From Streptomyces sp. NRRL F-5727 (GTDB lineage: Bacteria; Actinomycetota; Actinomycetes; Streptomycetales; Streptomycetaceae), in the NCBI RefSeq assembly GCF_000719555.1, contig NZ_JOGX01000065.1, positions 1 through 33,679 on the forward strand: a stretch of DNA of 33,679 bases, given 5' to 3'. The notes beneath the pieces are model-generated. The model did not search any database and was not told the origin of the DNA. It was given only the letters and a program-made list of their open reading frames with translations. Every line of letters starts with the position of its first letter. The stretch's first letter is position 1. A program made the position numbers and the translations under genes. Shown piece by piece: positions 22,772 through 30,960 of this stretch.

Positions 22772-23341
22772 TCACGACCAGACAAGTCGACCTCCGGCGA
22801 CACGACAGACCGGGGAGCTGCCGTCGGCGATCCTCGTCAGCGTCTTCGCCACGGAGTCGAAGTACTGGGCCATCGACGCGTACTCACCCGTGACCGAGGG
22901 GCCACCCACGAACCAGCTGCCGACGCGCCCGTCCCGCACATCGACGAACTTCCCCCTCCAGCCGTCCTGGTCCGACAGGAACGGAATCCACTCGTTGCGC
23001 CAGAACGGATCGTCCGGCTGGTCCGGAGGGTCGAAGCCGCAGGACGTGGAGCGGTTCGCGTAGAGCCTCTCCATCGCCCGGATGCCCAGAAAGAAGCTTC
23101 CCTCGTCGGGGAACCCGTCGAAGCCGCAGCACATCACGTCGTCGTCGACGTCTTCCTCCGGCAGATCCAGATTGCTCCGCAACAGCCACGTCCGCAGGTC
23201 TCCATGGAGGGAGATCCCCATCCGTGCCTCGGCTGCCGCGAGCATCCGCTCCGTGGCGGGCCCCGGCAGATCCGCGTGATCGGCCGGCGCGTGCTCCCGA
23301 AGAAGACTCATCACACGCGACCAACTCTCAGCCACACTCAT
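22772..23341 (-). CDS. SMI1/KNR4 (SUKH) family protein
   Basis: 189 residues. The pattern LPGPATERMLAAAEARMGIS, LHGDLRTWLLRSNLDLPEED, then WIPFLSDQDGWRGKFVDVRD is the SUKH/SMI1-KNR4 fold, used by many bacteria as immunity proteins against secreted or contact toxins and by others as protein-interaction adaptors. Its ATG overlaps the TGA of the upstream AraC gene by ATGA (23341-23338), and AGAGGA lies before it, so the two are translationally coupled. No toxin gene is nearby. Three cysteines (CC and SC) occur in the centre. Confidence 0.85.
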   Translation of the reverse strand: MSVAESWSRVMSLLREHAPADHADLPGPATERMLAAAEARMGISLHGDLRTWLLRSNLDLPEEDVDDDVMCCGFDGFPDEGSFFLGIRAMERLYANRSTSCGFDPPDQPDDPFWRNEWIPFLSDQDGWRGKFVDVRDGRVGSWFVGGPSVTGEYASMAQYFDSVAKTLTRIADGSSPVCRVAGGRLVWS

Positions 23342-24300
23342 CGTCCTCTGACCTCTGTCCTCTCCAGGGCGGCGCCCTTGCGGTGCTCCTGCGGGCTGAC
23401 GCCCCGGACCCGTTTGAAGGCGGCGCTCAGGGCGAAGGCGCTGCTGTAGCCGACGCGGCGGGCGACGGCGTCCAGGGTCGTGTCGCCGTCCCGCAGCAGG
23501 TCGGCGGCGACCGCGAGGCGCCAGTCGGTCAGGTACGTCATCGGGGGTTCCCCGACCAGCTCGGTGAAGCGCCGGGCGAGCGCGGCCCGTGACACGCCGG
23601 CCTTGGCGGCGAGGGAGGCGACGGTCCACGGGTGGGCGGGGTCGTCGTGGAGGAGCCGCAGCGCGCGGCCGACGACGGGGTCGCCCATCGCCCGGTACCA
23701 GGCGGGCGGCTCGGCAGCCGGCCGGGCGAACCAGGCGCGGACGGCCGCGATGAGGATCAGGTCGAGGACGCGGTCGAGGACGGCGCTCTGGCCGGGTTCG
23801 TCGCGGGCGATCTCCTCGTCCAGGAGGGGCATCAGCGGGCAGCGCCACTGGTCCGCCGGCAGGTGTGCCAGCGGCGGCAGGGCGTCGAGGAGGCGCCGGC
23901 CGACCTCGCCGTCCATCTGGTAGGTGCCGACGAGCACGGTCGTCCCGCCGTCCAGGGCATTGCCCCAGGTGCGCACGCCCAGGCTCATGGACTCGGCGAG
24001 CGGTTCCCCCTCGAGGGTGGCGCAGTTCCCGCCGGGCCCGACACGGGCCAGCGGCGGGCGGTCGGGGACGTCGGCGACGACGTACGGCTCGGGGCCGCGC
24101 AGCACCGCGATGTCGCCGGGCCGCAGCGCCACGGCCTCCCCGGAGGCGGGCACGATCCACGCCTCGCCCTCGGTGACGCACATCAGGCAGAGCGGGGCAC
24201 CGTCCTCGACCCGTACGGACCACGGCGGGTCCATCACCATCCGCAGCAGAAAGGCCCCCTTGGCACGGGGCCCGTCGAGGAGTCCGGCGAGTGCGTCCAT
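23338..24300 (-). CDS. AraC-family transcriptional regulator with cupin sensor domain
   Basis: 320 residues. The N-terminal cupin-type ligand domain (about 1-170, MDALAGLLDGPRAKGAFLLR, then GEAVALRPGDIAVLRGPEPY) and the C-terminal AraC DNA-binding domain (about 215-312, WTVASLAAKAGVSRAALARR, then VGYSSAFALSAAFKRVRGVS) are clear. This is the AraC_binding_2-like class common in Streptomyces. The ATG at 24300 gives the canonical start; a longer frame to 24384 adds a basic leader. It is divergent from an NmrA-like reductase gene, which is its probable target, and is translationally coupled to the SMI1-family gene. Confidence 0.92.
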   Translation of the reverse strand: MDALAGLLDGPRAKGAFLLRMVMDPPWSVRVEDGAPLCLMCVTEGEAWIVPASGEAVALRPGDIAVLRGPEPYVVADVPDRPPLARVGPGGNCATLEGEPLAESMSLGVRTWGNALDGGTTVLVGTYQMDGEVGRRLLDALPPLAHLPADQWRCPLMPLLDEEIARDEPGQSAVLDRVLDLILIAAVRAWFARPAAEPPAWYRAMGDPVVGRALRLLHDDPAHPWTVASLAAKAGVSRAALARRFTELVGEPPMTYLTDWRLAVAADLLRDGDTTLDAVARRVGYSSAFALSAAFKRVRGVSPQEHRKGAALERTEVRGR

Positions 24301-24422
24301 GGCTCGCAAGCGTAGACGCACGCGTATGCGGCCGAGCCTCCGCAGCATGGGCGGCGGCGGCGTCGGAGGGGACTCTTGAGTCATCCACGAAGGACGTGTG
24401 AGCCGACGACGAGGAGCACATC

Positions 24423-25229
24423 ATGACGATCCGTACGGTGCTGGTGACGGGCGCGACGGGCAAGACCGGGCGCCGGGTGGCGGAACGGCTCGCGGCACGC
24501 GGGCTGACCGTCCGGGAAGGCTCGCGCTCCGGACAGGTGCCCTTCGACTGGGAGGCCACCGAGGGCTGGGCGGCGGCCTTGCGGGGCGCGGACGCGGCGT
24601 ACGTGAACTACTACCCGGACCTGGGAGCGCCGGGCGCGGCGGAGGCGATGACCGCGTTCGGCGCGGTGGCGGCGGAAGCGGGCGTACGGCGCCTCACGCT
24701 GCTGTCGGGGCGAGGCGAGCCGGAGGCCGTCGCCGCGGAGGAGGCGCTGCGCACGGCGGCGACGGGCGTCGAACTGACGGTGGTGCGCGCGGCGTTCTTC
24801 GCGCAGAACTTCACGGAGGGACTGCTGGCGGAGGGGGTCGCGGCGGGCGAGCTGGTCTTCCCGGCCGGTGACACCCCCGAGCCGTTCCTCGACGTGGCGG
24901 ACCTCGCGGACGTGGTGGTCGAGACGCTGCTGACGGACGCCCACGCGGGACTCGTCCACGAGCTGACCGGCCCGCGGGCGCTGACCTTCGACGAGGTGGC
25001 GGCCGAGCTGTCCGGCGCCTCGGGCCGCCCGGTGACGTACACGTCGGTGACGCGGGAGCAGTACGCGCGGCTGCTGGCCGACTTCGGGATCCCCGGCCCG
25101 GAGGCGGAGTGGTACGCGGACCTGTTCACGACCCTGCTCGACGGGCACAACGTCGACCCCACGGACGGGGTGAAGCGCGTCCTGGGACGCGAGCCGCGCT
25201 CCTTCGCACGCTTCGCGGCCGAGAACTGA
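24423..25229 (+). CDS. NmrA-like NAD(P)-binding reductase
   Basis: 268 residues. The N-terminal Rossmann signature is GATGKTG (10-16), followed by helices and the atypical-SDR core (DAAYVNYYPDLGAPGAAEAM, then LTVVRAAFFAQNFTEGLLAE). The family (COG0702) includes quinone/azo reductase-like and nitrogen-regulator NmrA-type sensors; the classic catalytic Tyr-x3-Lys is not present in its usual place. GAGGAG is six bases upstream of the ATG. It diverges from the AraC gene and is probably under its control. Cytosolic, redox-related, substrate unknown. Confidence 0.9.
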   Translation: MTIRTVLVTGATGKTGRRVAERLAARGLTVREGSRSGQVPFDWEATEGWAAALRGADAAYVNYYPDLGAPGAAEAMTAFGAVAAEAGVRRLTLLSGRGEPEAVAAEEALRTAATGVELTVVRAAFFAQNFTEGLLAEGVAAGELVFPAGDTPEPFLDVADLADVVVETLLTDAHAGLVHELTGPRALTFDEVAAELSGASGRPVTYTSVTREQYARLLADFGIPGPEAEWYADLFTTLLDGHNVDPTDGVKRVLGREPRSFARFAAEN

Positions 25230-25260
25230 GGCCCGGGAGGCACGAGGGCGCGCCGGCGTC

Positions 25261-25286
25261 CGGAAGGCGAGGAGCGCCGCCTTCCG
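25261..25286 (+). terminator. Hairpin downstream of NmrA-like gene
   Basis: CGGAAGGCG (25261-25269) and CGCCTTCCG (25278-25286) form a perfect 9-bp stem with an 8-base loop, 32 bp after the stop codon. No T-run follows. Confidence 0.55.
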
Positions 25287-25405
25287 CTTGCCCCCTGCGA
25301 TGACCCGCTGACCGGACGCCCGGTTCGCCCTCGCAGCCGCGCGCGGAGCTCAGCCGGCGTGGGGCGCCGCATGCCTCCAGACCGCGCCGAAGCGAACGCC
25401 TCGCG

Positions 25406-26013
25406 TCACTCGTAGAGTTCGGTCGCCGACGGTGTCCGGCGGGGCCGGGCGGCAGGGGACGTGTAGGCGAGGTTCAGGACGGTACGGCGCAGGCCCGGAC
25501 GGTACAGGGGCGTGACGCCAGGTTCCGCCGGGACGCGGCCCGGGGGAAGTGGACCAGTCCGCCGTACGCAGGGTCGTCCGGTGCCTCGAGGAAGAGGACG
25601 AGGGCGTAGGGGTGGTCGTCCGTGTGGGCGCCGTGGGTGTCGCCGGCGCGATGCGGGATGTTCAGCACGTGCCGCTCGACGGGGTCCTCGACCTCGATGA
25701 CCGGCTCACCGGCCGCCCGCCGCACCGGACCGATGAGGTTCCGGTCCCGGCACAGCGCGGGGATCGGCTCGGATGTCTCACTGATGACGCGGCCGCGCAG
25801 GGTCGTCATGCGGCGGGGTGAGTCGTCCATGCACGCCATCGCGAAGTCGCGGCGCTGTGCCACGGCCTCCAGGCCGACGGCCTCCCGTCCCAGCGCGGCG
25901 AGCCCGTCGTCGGTCAGGAGTCCGGGCAGGGGGAGGTAGCCCTCCCGCGCGAATCGGCCGGCATCGCCGGGCCCGAGGCGCGTGAGGACGTCGGCGTTGA
26001 GGAAGGGGGACAC
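25406..26013 (-). pseudogene. Broken HalD/BesD-family Fe(II)/2-oxoglutarate oxygenase
   Basis: The intact part (179 residues, 26013 down to about 25540) has the family pattern: DDSPRRMTTLRGRVISETS, ERHVLNIPHRAGDTHGAHT and DDHPYALVLFLEAPDDP. The first metal motif is His130-Thr-Asp132, an HxD pair as in hydroxylases, not the HxG of halogenases. After FPRAAS the frame ends at 25474, but the next frame reads LYRPGLRRTVLNLAYTSPAA, then TPSATELYE and a stop at 25406, which is the expected family C-terminus. About 50 codons between them, including the second iron-ligand His, are missing. So an internal deletion with a frameshift destroyed the gene. It diverges from a methyltransferase-like gene. Confidence 0.7.
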
Positions 26014-26234
26014 GGGAGGACTCCGGGCGGGCAGCGGTACGGATTCCGTCTGCCTGGCCGTTCCCGATTCCTCGCACGCCCCGAGGGGGCCGAACGGCCG
26101 GACACCCCGACCGCGCCACGGTAGACCGTCCCGCCCGTCCCGCCCGTGCGGACGAACCGCGTGACCCCGTGTTGCGACCGTGCGCCCCCGACGCTCAGGC
26201 GCGGGGGAGTGGCGGGCGGGGTGATGATCCGGCG

Positions 26235-27041
26235 ATGGACACCAGCACGGGCAAGTCGCGTTTCGACGACATCTACGATCAGCCGGATCCCCGGGCGTAC
26301 TTCCGGCGCCTCGCGCCGTTCGCGTACGAGATTCCGCACCACGGTCAGGCCGCGTTCCGGCGGGCGGCCGCCGCGCGGGCCGCGATGGAGGACGGGTCCC
26401 GGCAGGCCGCGGCCGTGCTCGACCTGTGCTGCTCGTACGGCATCAACGCCGCGCTCCTCAACCACGACGTCACCCTCGCGGAGCTGTACGCGCGCTACAC
26501 CGGCCCCGGGACACGCCGGCTGACCACCGCCGAACTCGTGGAGGCGGACAAGGACTTCTACGCCTCCCGACGGCGTGACGGCGCGTACCGGATCATCGGG
26601 CTCGACATCGCGTCGGCTGCCACGGAGTACGCGCTCGCGGTAGGGCTGCTGGACGGCGCGTACAACGACAACCTGGAGACGGGCGAGCCGAGTGCGCCGC
26701 TGCGGAACGCGATGGCCGGCGTCGGGCTCATCACCCTGACCGGCGGGGGAAGCTACGTCACGCGGAACACCTTCCGCGCGCTGCTCCCGTCGGCCGAACG
26801 GCCCGTGTGGGTGAGTGCGTTCGTCCTGCGGACCGTCACGTACGCTCCGATCGTCGAAGTCCTTGCCGCGCACGGCCTGCGGACCGTCGCCGACACGTCC
26901 CGCAGCTACCCGCAGCGGCTCTTCACCGACGAGCGGGAACAGTGTTACGCCGTCGAGGCCGTCCGCGCCCTCGGCCTCGACCCCGCCGACCGCGAGACGT
27001 CCGGGCGCTTCCACGCCACCCTCTACGAGTCACGCGGATGA
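26235..27041 (+). CDS. Class I SAM-methyltransferase-like protein
   Basis: 268 residues. VLDLCCSYGINA (61-72) resembles the nucleotide-binding motif I of class I methyltransferases. SRFDDIYDQPDPRAYFRRLA opens the protein, and YNDNLETGEPS, LITLTGGGSYVTRNTF occur later. I recognise it only as a family of actinobacterial putative methyltransferases; the substrate is unknown. Its divergent neighbour is the broken HalD/BesD-like oxygenase, so the two may once have modified the same amino-acid-like substrate. The start is the ATG at 26235, with a weak ribosome binding site; the open frame continues upstream. Confidence 0.65.
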   Translation: MDTSTGKSRFDDIYDQPDPRAYFRRLAPFAYEIPHHGQAAFRRAAAARAAMEDGSRQAAAVLDLCCSYGINAALLNHDVTLAELYARYTGPGTRRLTTAELVEADKDFYASRRRDGAYRIIGLDIASAATEYALAVGLLDGAYNDNLETGEPSAPLRNAMAGVGLITLTGGGSYVTRNTFRALLPSAERPVWVSAFVLRTVTYAPIVEVLAAHGLRTVADTSRSYPQRLFTDEREQCYAVEAVRALGLDPADRETSGRFHATLYESRG

Positions 27042-27377
27042 CGGCGCCCGCCGGCCACCGGCGCGGGGATCCCGCTCGGCCGCGGCGGAGGGAGGGGGGG
27101 AGCGGGGCATGCTCGGCGTCGGTCCCGGCATACCGCCCACACGCACCGGCCGACGTAACGGTACGCACCGGGTTCGTCCTTCGCCGGGGCAGCTGCCCGA
27201 GTCGGACACGTGGACGGTAGGACGGCCTCCGAGGTGCCTGGTCGGCGAGGGCCGGAGGCGGTGCCGGCCGGGGGAGCTGCGTCCGTTCGGGTCATGCCTC
27301 GGCCGTTCTGCCCGTCGGGCCGCCGTGGCTCCGGTAGCTAGTGGATCTTCGGTTCACTTCGTGATCAAGGAGTCCTC
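27042..27377. other. Intergenic region upstream of secreted lipase
   Basis: About 335 bp without a supported gene. It holds the lipase ribosome binding site AAGGAG at 27367-27372, seen just before the TTG start. No clear -35/-10 pair or operator palindrome stands out. Confidence 0.35.
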
Positions 27378-28598
27378 TTGCTGCGCTGTCGTGCCGCGCG
27401 CAGGCGTGCCGTGGCGACCCTCGTCGCCGCGGCTGCCGCCGTCGCCCTTCCTTTCGTGTCCCAGCCCGCGTCTGCGGCCGATCGGCCGCCCTTCTACGAG
27501 CCGCCGGCGACGCTGCCGGCGCGGGACGGGGACGTGATCCGCACCGAGAGGTCCGTCTTCTACCTGGACGCTCTCAAGGCGTTCAAGGTCGACGCGGACG
27601 TCCACCGGATCATGTACCGGTCGACCGACCGGCTGGGGAAGCCCATCGCGGTCACCGGGACGGTGCTCGTCCCCAGGACTCCGAGGCCAGCGCCGCGGCC
27701 GATCGTCGCCTTCGCCCCCGGCACCCAGGGGCTGGCGGACAAGTGCGCGCCCTCCCTCCAGATGGCGGCGGGCACGGAGTACGAGGCGCTGCCCGTCAAG
27801 GGCCTGCTCGACGAGGGCTACGCCGTCGTGGTGACCGACTACCAGGGCCTCGGCACACCCGGCGTGCACACCTACCTGAACCGCGAGGTACAGGGCCGTA
27901 CGGTCCTGGACTCCCTGCGAGCGGCCCAGCGCCTGACGGCCGCGGGCCTCCCGGCCGCCGGGCCGGTCGCCCTCTACGGCTACTCCCAGGGTGGCGGGGC
28001 CGCGGCCTCCGCGGCGGAACTCGCTCCCACCTACGCTCCCGAACTGAAGATCCGGGGCGCGGTCGTCGGAGCGGCCCCCGCCCAGCTGGACAAGGTGGCC
28101 GACAACACCGACGGCACCGCCTACTCCGTGTTCTTCAACTACTCCTTCTCCGGGTTCGCCGCCGGGTACGGCATCGACACCGGCCCCTACCTGAACGCCT
28201 ACGGCCGACACGTGACGGCCGACCTGCGGGACAACCTGTGCACCACGCAGGCCCTCGGCGCCTATCCGTTCCTCCAGTCCCGGTTCCTCACCGCGAACGG
28301 CCGCCCGCTGACCGAGCGCCTCAGGCAGGCACCGTGGGACGCGATCGTCGCGGAACAGCGCCTCGGCGACCGCAGGCCCCCGATGCCGGTCCTGGTCTCC
28401 CACAGCACCCTCGACGACGTCATCCCGTACGAGCTCGGCCGCGACCTGGCCGCCGACTGGTGCCGCCGCGGCGCGACGGTGAAGTTCAGTCGCAACCACG
28501 TCCCCGGTCACATCGCCGCCGCGGCGGCCACCAGCGCCGAGGGCGTCCCCTGGCTCGCCGACCGCTTCGCCGGCAAGACCGCACCGAGCACCTGCTGA
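27378..28598 (+). CDS. Secreted lipase (LIP family, alpha/beta hydrolase)
   Basis: 406 residues. A signal peptide (1-33; basic start RCRAARRR, hydrophobic core, cleavage after ASA) indicates export. The catalytic Ser is in GYSQGG (201-206, Ser203); further support comes from FAPGTQGLADKCAP before it, HSTLDDVIPYE (likely Asp) and NHVPGH (likely His) near the end. This fits the secretory lipase family (fungal-type LIP; Streptomyces members hydrolyse esters). Translation starts at TTG (27378), with AAGGAG five bases upstream. A bidirectional terminator follows at 28617-28641 before the convergent acyl-CoA oxidase. Confidence 0.9.
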   Translation: MLRCRAARRRAVATLVAAAAAVALPFVSQPASAADRPPFYEPPATLPARDGDVIRTERSVFYLDALKAFKVDADVHRIMYRSTDRLGKPIAVTGTVLVPRTPRPAPRPIVAFAPGTQGLADKCAPSLQMAAGTEYEALPVKGLLDEGYAVVVTDYQGLGTPGVHTYLNREVQGRTVLDSLRAAQRLTAAGLPAAGPVALYGYSQGGGAAASAAELAPTYAPELKIRGAVVGAAPAQLDKVADNTDGTAYSVFFNYSFSGFAAGYGIDTGPYLNAYGRHVTADLRDNLCTTQALGAYPFLQSRFLTANGRPLTERLRQAPWDAIVAEQRLGDRRPPMPVLVSHSTLDDVIPYELGRDLAADWCRRGATVKFSRNHVPGHIAAAAATSAEGVPWLADRFAGKTAPSTC

Positions 28599-28616
28599 CG
28601 CTCCACACGGCGCGAC

Positions 28617-28641
28617 CTACCCGGAGCCCGTCTCCGGGTAG
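28617..28641. terminator. Bidirectional terminator between lipase and acyl-CoA oxidase
   Basis: CTACCCGGAG (28617-28626) and CTCCGGGTAG (28632-28641) form a perfect 10-bp stem with a 5-base loop, between the convergent lipase (ends 28598) and oxidase (ends 28720) genes. Confidence 0.7.
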
Positions 28642-28719
28642 GGGAGCAGCTGCGCCCCTCCGGTGTCGGGACCGAACATGCGGCGGGCCATGGAGGGCCG
28701 GCAGCGAGGAGTCGGGTGT

Positions 28720-30690
28720 TCAGGGGTGGGTGGGGGTGGTGTGGGTGAGGGGGATGTCGGCGAGGTGCGGGTGGGGGAGGTCGAAGGCGCCGGCGAGGAG
28801 GGGGAGGTGGGGGGCGAGGGTGTGGGTGAGGGTGTCGATGGTCTGGGGGAGGTCGTGGATGTGGTGGGGGGTGATGAGGTGGTGGGCCAGGAGGTCGCCG
28901 GTGGTGTTCCTGAGTTCGTTGAGGAGGAAGAGGCGGCAGAGGTCTTCGAGGAGGTGACGGGTGGTGGGGTCGGGGGTGGTGGTGATGGCGGTGAGGAAGA
29001 CGTGCGCGGCTTGGGTGCGGGCGTGGGCGGCGACGAGTTCGAGGGCGGGGGCGGAGGCGGTGTTCCAGCGGGTCAGGGGGTTGCCGGGCGGGCCGTTGCG
29101 CAGGGCGGTGCGGGCGCGGTTCTGCCAGATGGATTCGGTGTGGGCGCACAGGTCGGTCAGGAGGGTGAGGTCGGTGAGGGGGCGGGTTTCGGGGTGGGTG
29201 GTGGGGCGGGGCGGGGGAGTGACGGTGTGTCCGAAGATCATTTCGGAGGCGGCTTTGGTCCAGATGACGAGGTTGTCGCCTTCGGCGGTGATGCCGCCTT
29301 CGATGTGGGAGGGGAGGTCGGCGAGGCCGTTGGTGGGGAAGAGGCCCTGGGCGCCGCAGCGTTCGCGGGCTTCGGTGGCGATGGTGCGGGCGTGCCAGGT
29401 GATCCAGCCTTTGCTGATGGCGATGAGGCGTTCGGTCTCCGTGGTGGTGTCGGCGGTGCGGTGGGCCCAGAGGTTGAGGGTGTGGCGGTGGAGGAAGGTC
29501 ATCGCGTAGGCGGTGGCCGTGGCGTTGAGAAGGCGGCCGTGGTGGGTGCGGTGGTGGGCGACGGGTATGCGCTGGCCGGGTTTGGTGCCGGAGACGTGGC
29601 GGGTGTGGGCGTGGCGTACGGCGATGGCGAGGGCGGCGCGGGCCATGCCGAGGGTTCCGGCGCTCATGCACAGTTTGCCGGTGGTCACGCGGCTGATGGA
29701 GGCGAGGAACCGTTTGCGGGGGTTGCCGAGGGTGCTGGTGAAGGTGCCGTCGGGGGCGAGTCGTCCGTGTGCGGCTTCGAGGAGGGCGTCCGGGGGGAGG
29801 CGGACGTGGTCGAAGGCGGTGAGGCAGTGGTCGACGGGGGTGCCGGCGCGTGCGGGCAGGGGGCGTACGTGGATGCCGGGGAGGTGTCCGTTCTCGTCGC
29901 TGAGGGGGGTCAGGAAGAGGAAGACGCCGTGGTCCTGGCCGCCTGCGAGGAGGCGTGCGGCGACGAGGGCGGTCTTGGGGCCACCGGTGGTGCTGGTGTT
30001 CGGCATGAACTTCTGGGCGCCGGGGGTGGGGGTGTGGAGGACGAACTCCCCGGTGGCGGGGTCGAGTTCGGCGGTGGTCTCCAGTAGGGCGGCGTCGTTG
30101 CCGTGGTCGAGTTCGGTACACAGAAACGTTCCTGTGCGGGCCATGGAGGTGTAGGGGGACAGGTCGCGGGGGGTGTGAGGGGGCTGGTGGTCGAGGAGGC
30201 TGCCGAGGAAGAGGTTGTAGTGGATGCTCTCCAGGGTGCACAGGCCGCCGTCGACGAAGCCGGTCCACTCGTGCAGGGAGGCCAGGCGCCGGGCGTCGAG
30301 GGCCAGTTCCTCGGGGTCGTCGACCGCGGCGTTGACCAGACGTAGGCGGGCGTAGGACAGGGCGGTTCGCTCGTCCGGGGTGAGGTGGGGCCGGTAGCGG
30401 AACGCGGGGCGGGAGACGAGGTCGCGCCAGGGGGTGTGGATCCGGTCGCGGTCGGGGCCGTCGAACAGGGCGTCGGACAGTTCACCGGCGACGGTGGCGG
30501 CGAGTTCGCCGGTGAGGGGGACGGCGGTCGTCACCTCCTCGGTGGTGGTGCCGGAAGTGCCGGCCTTGGCGGCACCGCCGACTGCGGTCGTGTCGGCGGT
30601 GCCGGTGCCGGCTGCGGACGTGTCGGTGGTCGATGCCGGGGTTGCCGTGAGGGGGTCGGGAGTCTGCGTCTGGATCGTCAGCAAAGCCAT
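28720..30690 (-). CDS. aco: Acyl-CoA oxidase, butenolide (avenolide-type) biosynthesis
   Basis: 656 residues of acyl-CoA dehydrogenase/oxidase fold: a Thr/Ala-rich leader to about residue 50, then an N-terminal helical domain (SLHEWTGFVDGGLCTLESIH), the FAD-binding mid-domain (FLCTELDHGNDAALLETTAE, GAQKFMPNTSTTGGPKTALV), the flavin-region helices (KRFLASISRVTTGKLCMSAG), and a His/Thr-rich C-terminus. In S. avermitilis the homologue Aco introduces the double bond that leads to the butenolide avenolide. GGGGAG lies before the ATG at 30690; the frame is open further upstream without support. It is divergent from the receptor gene, and its promoter carries a response-element-like site. Gene symbol is by order and homology, not by sequence identity. 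Confidence 0.85.
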   Translation of the reverse strand: MALLTIQTQTPDPLTATPASTTDTSAAGTGTADTTAVGGAAKAGTSGTTTEEVTTAVPLTGELAATVAGELSDALFDGPDRDRIHTPWRDLVSRPAFRYRPHLTPDERTALSYARLRLVNAAVDDPEELALDARRLASLHEWTGFVDGGLCTLESIHYNLFLGSLLDHQPPHTPRDLSPYTSMARTGTFLCTELDHGNDAALLETTAELDPATGEFVLHTPTPGAQKFMPNTSTTGGPKTALVAARLLAGGQDHGVFLFLTPLSDENGHLPGIHVRPLPARAGTPVDHCLTAFDHVRLPPDALLEAAHGRLAPDGTFTSTLGNPRKRFLASISRVTTGKLCMSAGTLGMARAALAIAVRHAHTRHVSGTKPGQRIPVAHHRTHHGRLLNATATAYAMTFLHRHTLNLWAHRTADTTTETERLIAISKGWITWHARTIATEARERCGAQGLFPTNGLADLPSHIEGGITAEGDNLVIWTKAASEMIFGHTVTPPPRPTTHPETRPLTDLTLLTDLCAHTESIWQNRARTALRNGPPGNPLTRWNTASAPALELVAAHARTQAAHVFLTAITTTPDPTTRHLLEDLCRLFLLNELRNTTGDLLAHHLITPHHIHDLPQTIDTLTHTLAPHLPLLAGAFDLPHPHLADIPLTHTTPTHP

Positions 30691-30741
30691 GGGACTCTCC
30701 CCGTGATGGATGACTCGTGGGCGGGTCGTGGACGCGCAGAT

Positions 30742-30776
30742 TTCGTAAGGTACGAACTGACCGGTTTTTTTTTCAA
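30742..30776 (-). promoter_or_regulatory. aco promoter with autoregulator-response-like element
   Basis: Minus-strand -35 TTGAAA (30776-30771) and -10 TACCTT (30752-30747) are 18 bp apart. The spacer and -10 carry AACCGGTCAGTTCGTA, one conserved AACCGG half-site of a response element with a degenerate other half (about 30748-30769). TTCGTA-AGG-TACGAA (30742-30756), a perfect inverted repeat, overlaps the -10. Receptor binding here would block the oxidase. Confidence 0.65.
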
Positions 30777-30859
30777 GGCGCTTTAGGAACAGTTGACGCA
30801 AGCTTGAGGGAGCGACAGGCCGCGTAAGCAGGGCAGTTGAGGTGGCCCTCTGTTCCGCT

Positions 30860-30899
30860 CCGGGCAGCTGGTGTGCCCGGCTTCTTGAAAAACCGGGCA
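30860..30899. repeat. Nested inverted repeats around receptor -35 box
   Basis: CCGGGCA (30860-30866), TGCCCGG (30874-30880) and CCGGGCA (30893-30899) alternate, so the middle arm can pair with either side. The second pairing encloses the -35 box TTGAAA (30885-30890) and reaches into the response-element-like site. Confidence 0.5.
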
Positions 30900-30913
30900 T
30901 ACGGTTCTATTCT
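30885..30913 (+). promoter_or_regulatory. Receptor gene promoter with response-element-like palindrome in spacer
   Basis: The -35 TTGAAA (30885-30890) and -10 TATTCT (30908-30913) are separated by an ideal 17-bp spacer. The spacer contains AACCG-N6-CGGTT (30891-30906), an inverted repeat typical of ArpA/ScbR-type receptor binding sites. This predicts tight autorepression. Confidence 0.75.
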
Positions 30914-30960
30914 CTGGGCCTGGTGGTGTGGGGTGTGAGATCGAGGAGTGTGGAGGCGTC

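Noticed and set aside
25406..26013. Radical amino-acid halogenase
   Set aside because: The metal motif is HxD, not HxG, and the gene is broken by deletion and frameshift.
28663..30087. 474-residue plus-strand open frame antisense to the acyl-CoA oxidase
   Set aside because: Extreme Gly/Val/Glu composition caused by the C-rich codon use of the true gene; no recognisable domain.
30765..30773. T-run as an intrinsic terminator
   Set aside because: No stable stem precedes it; it fits better as part of the aco promoter spacer and -35 element.
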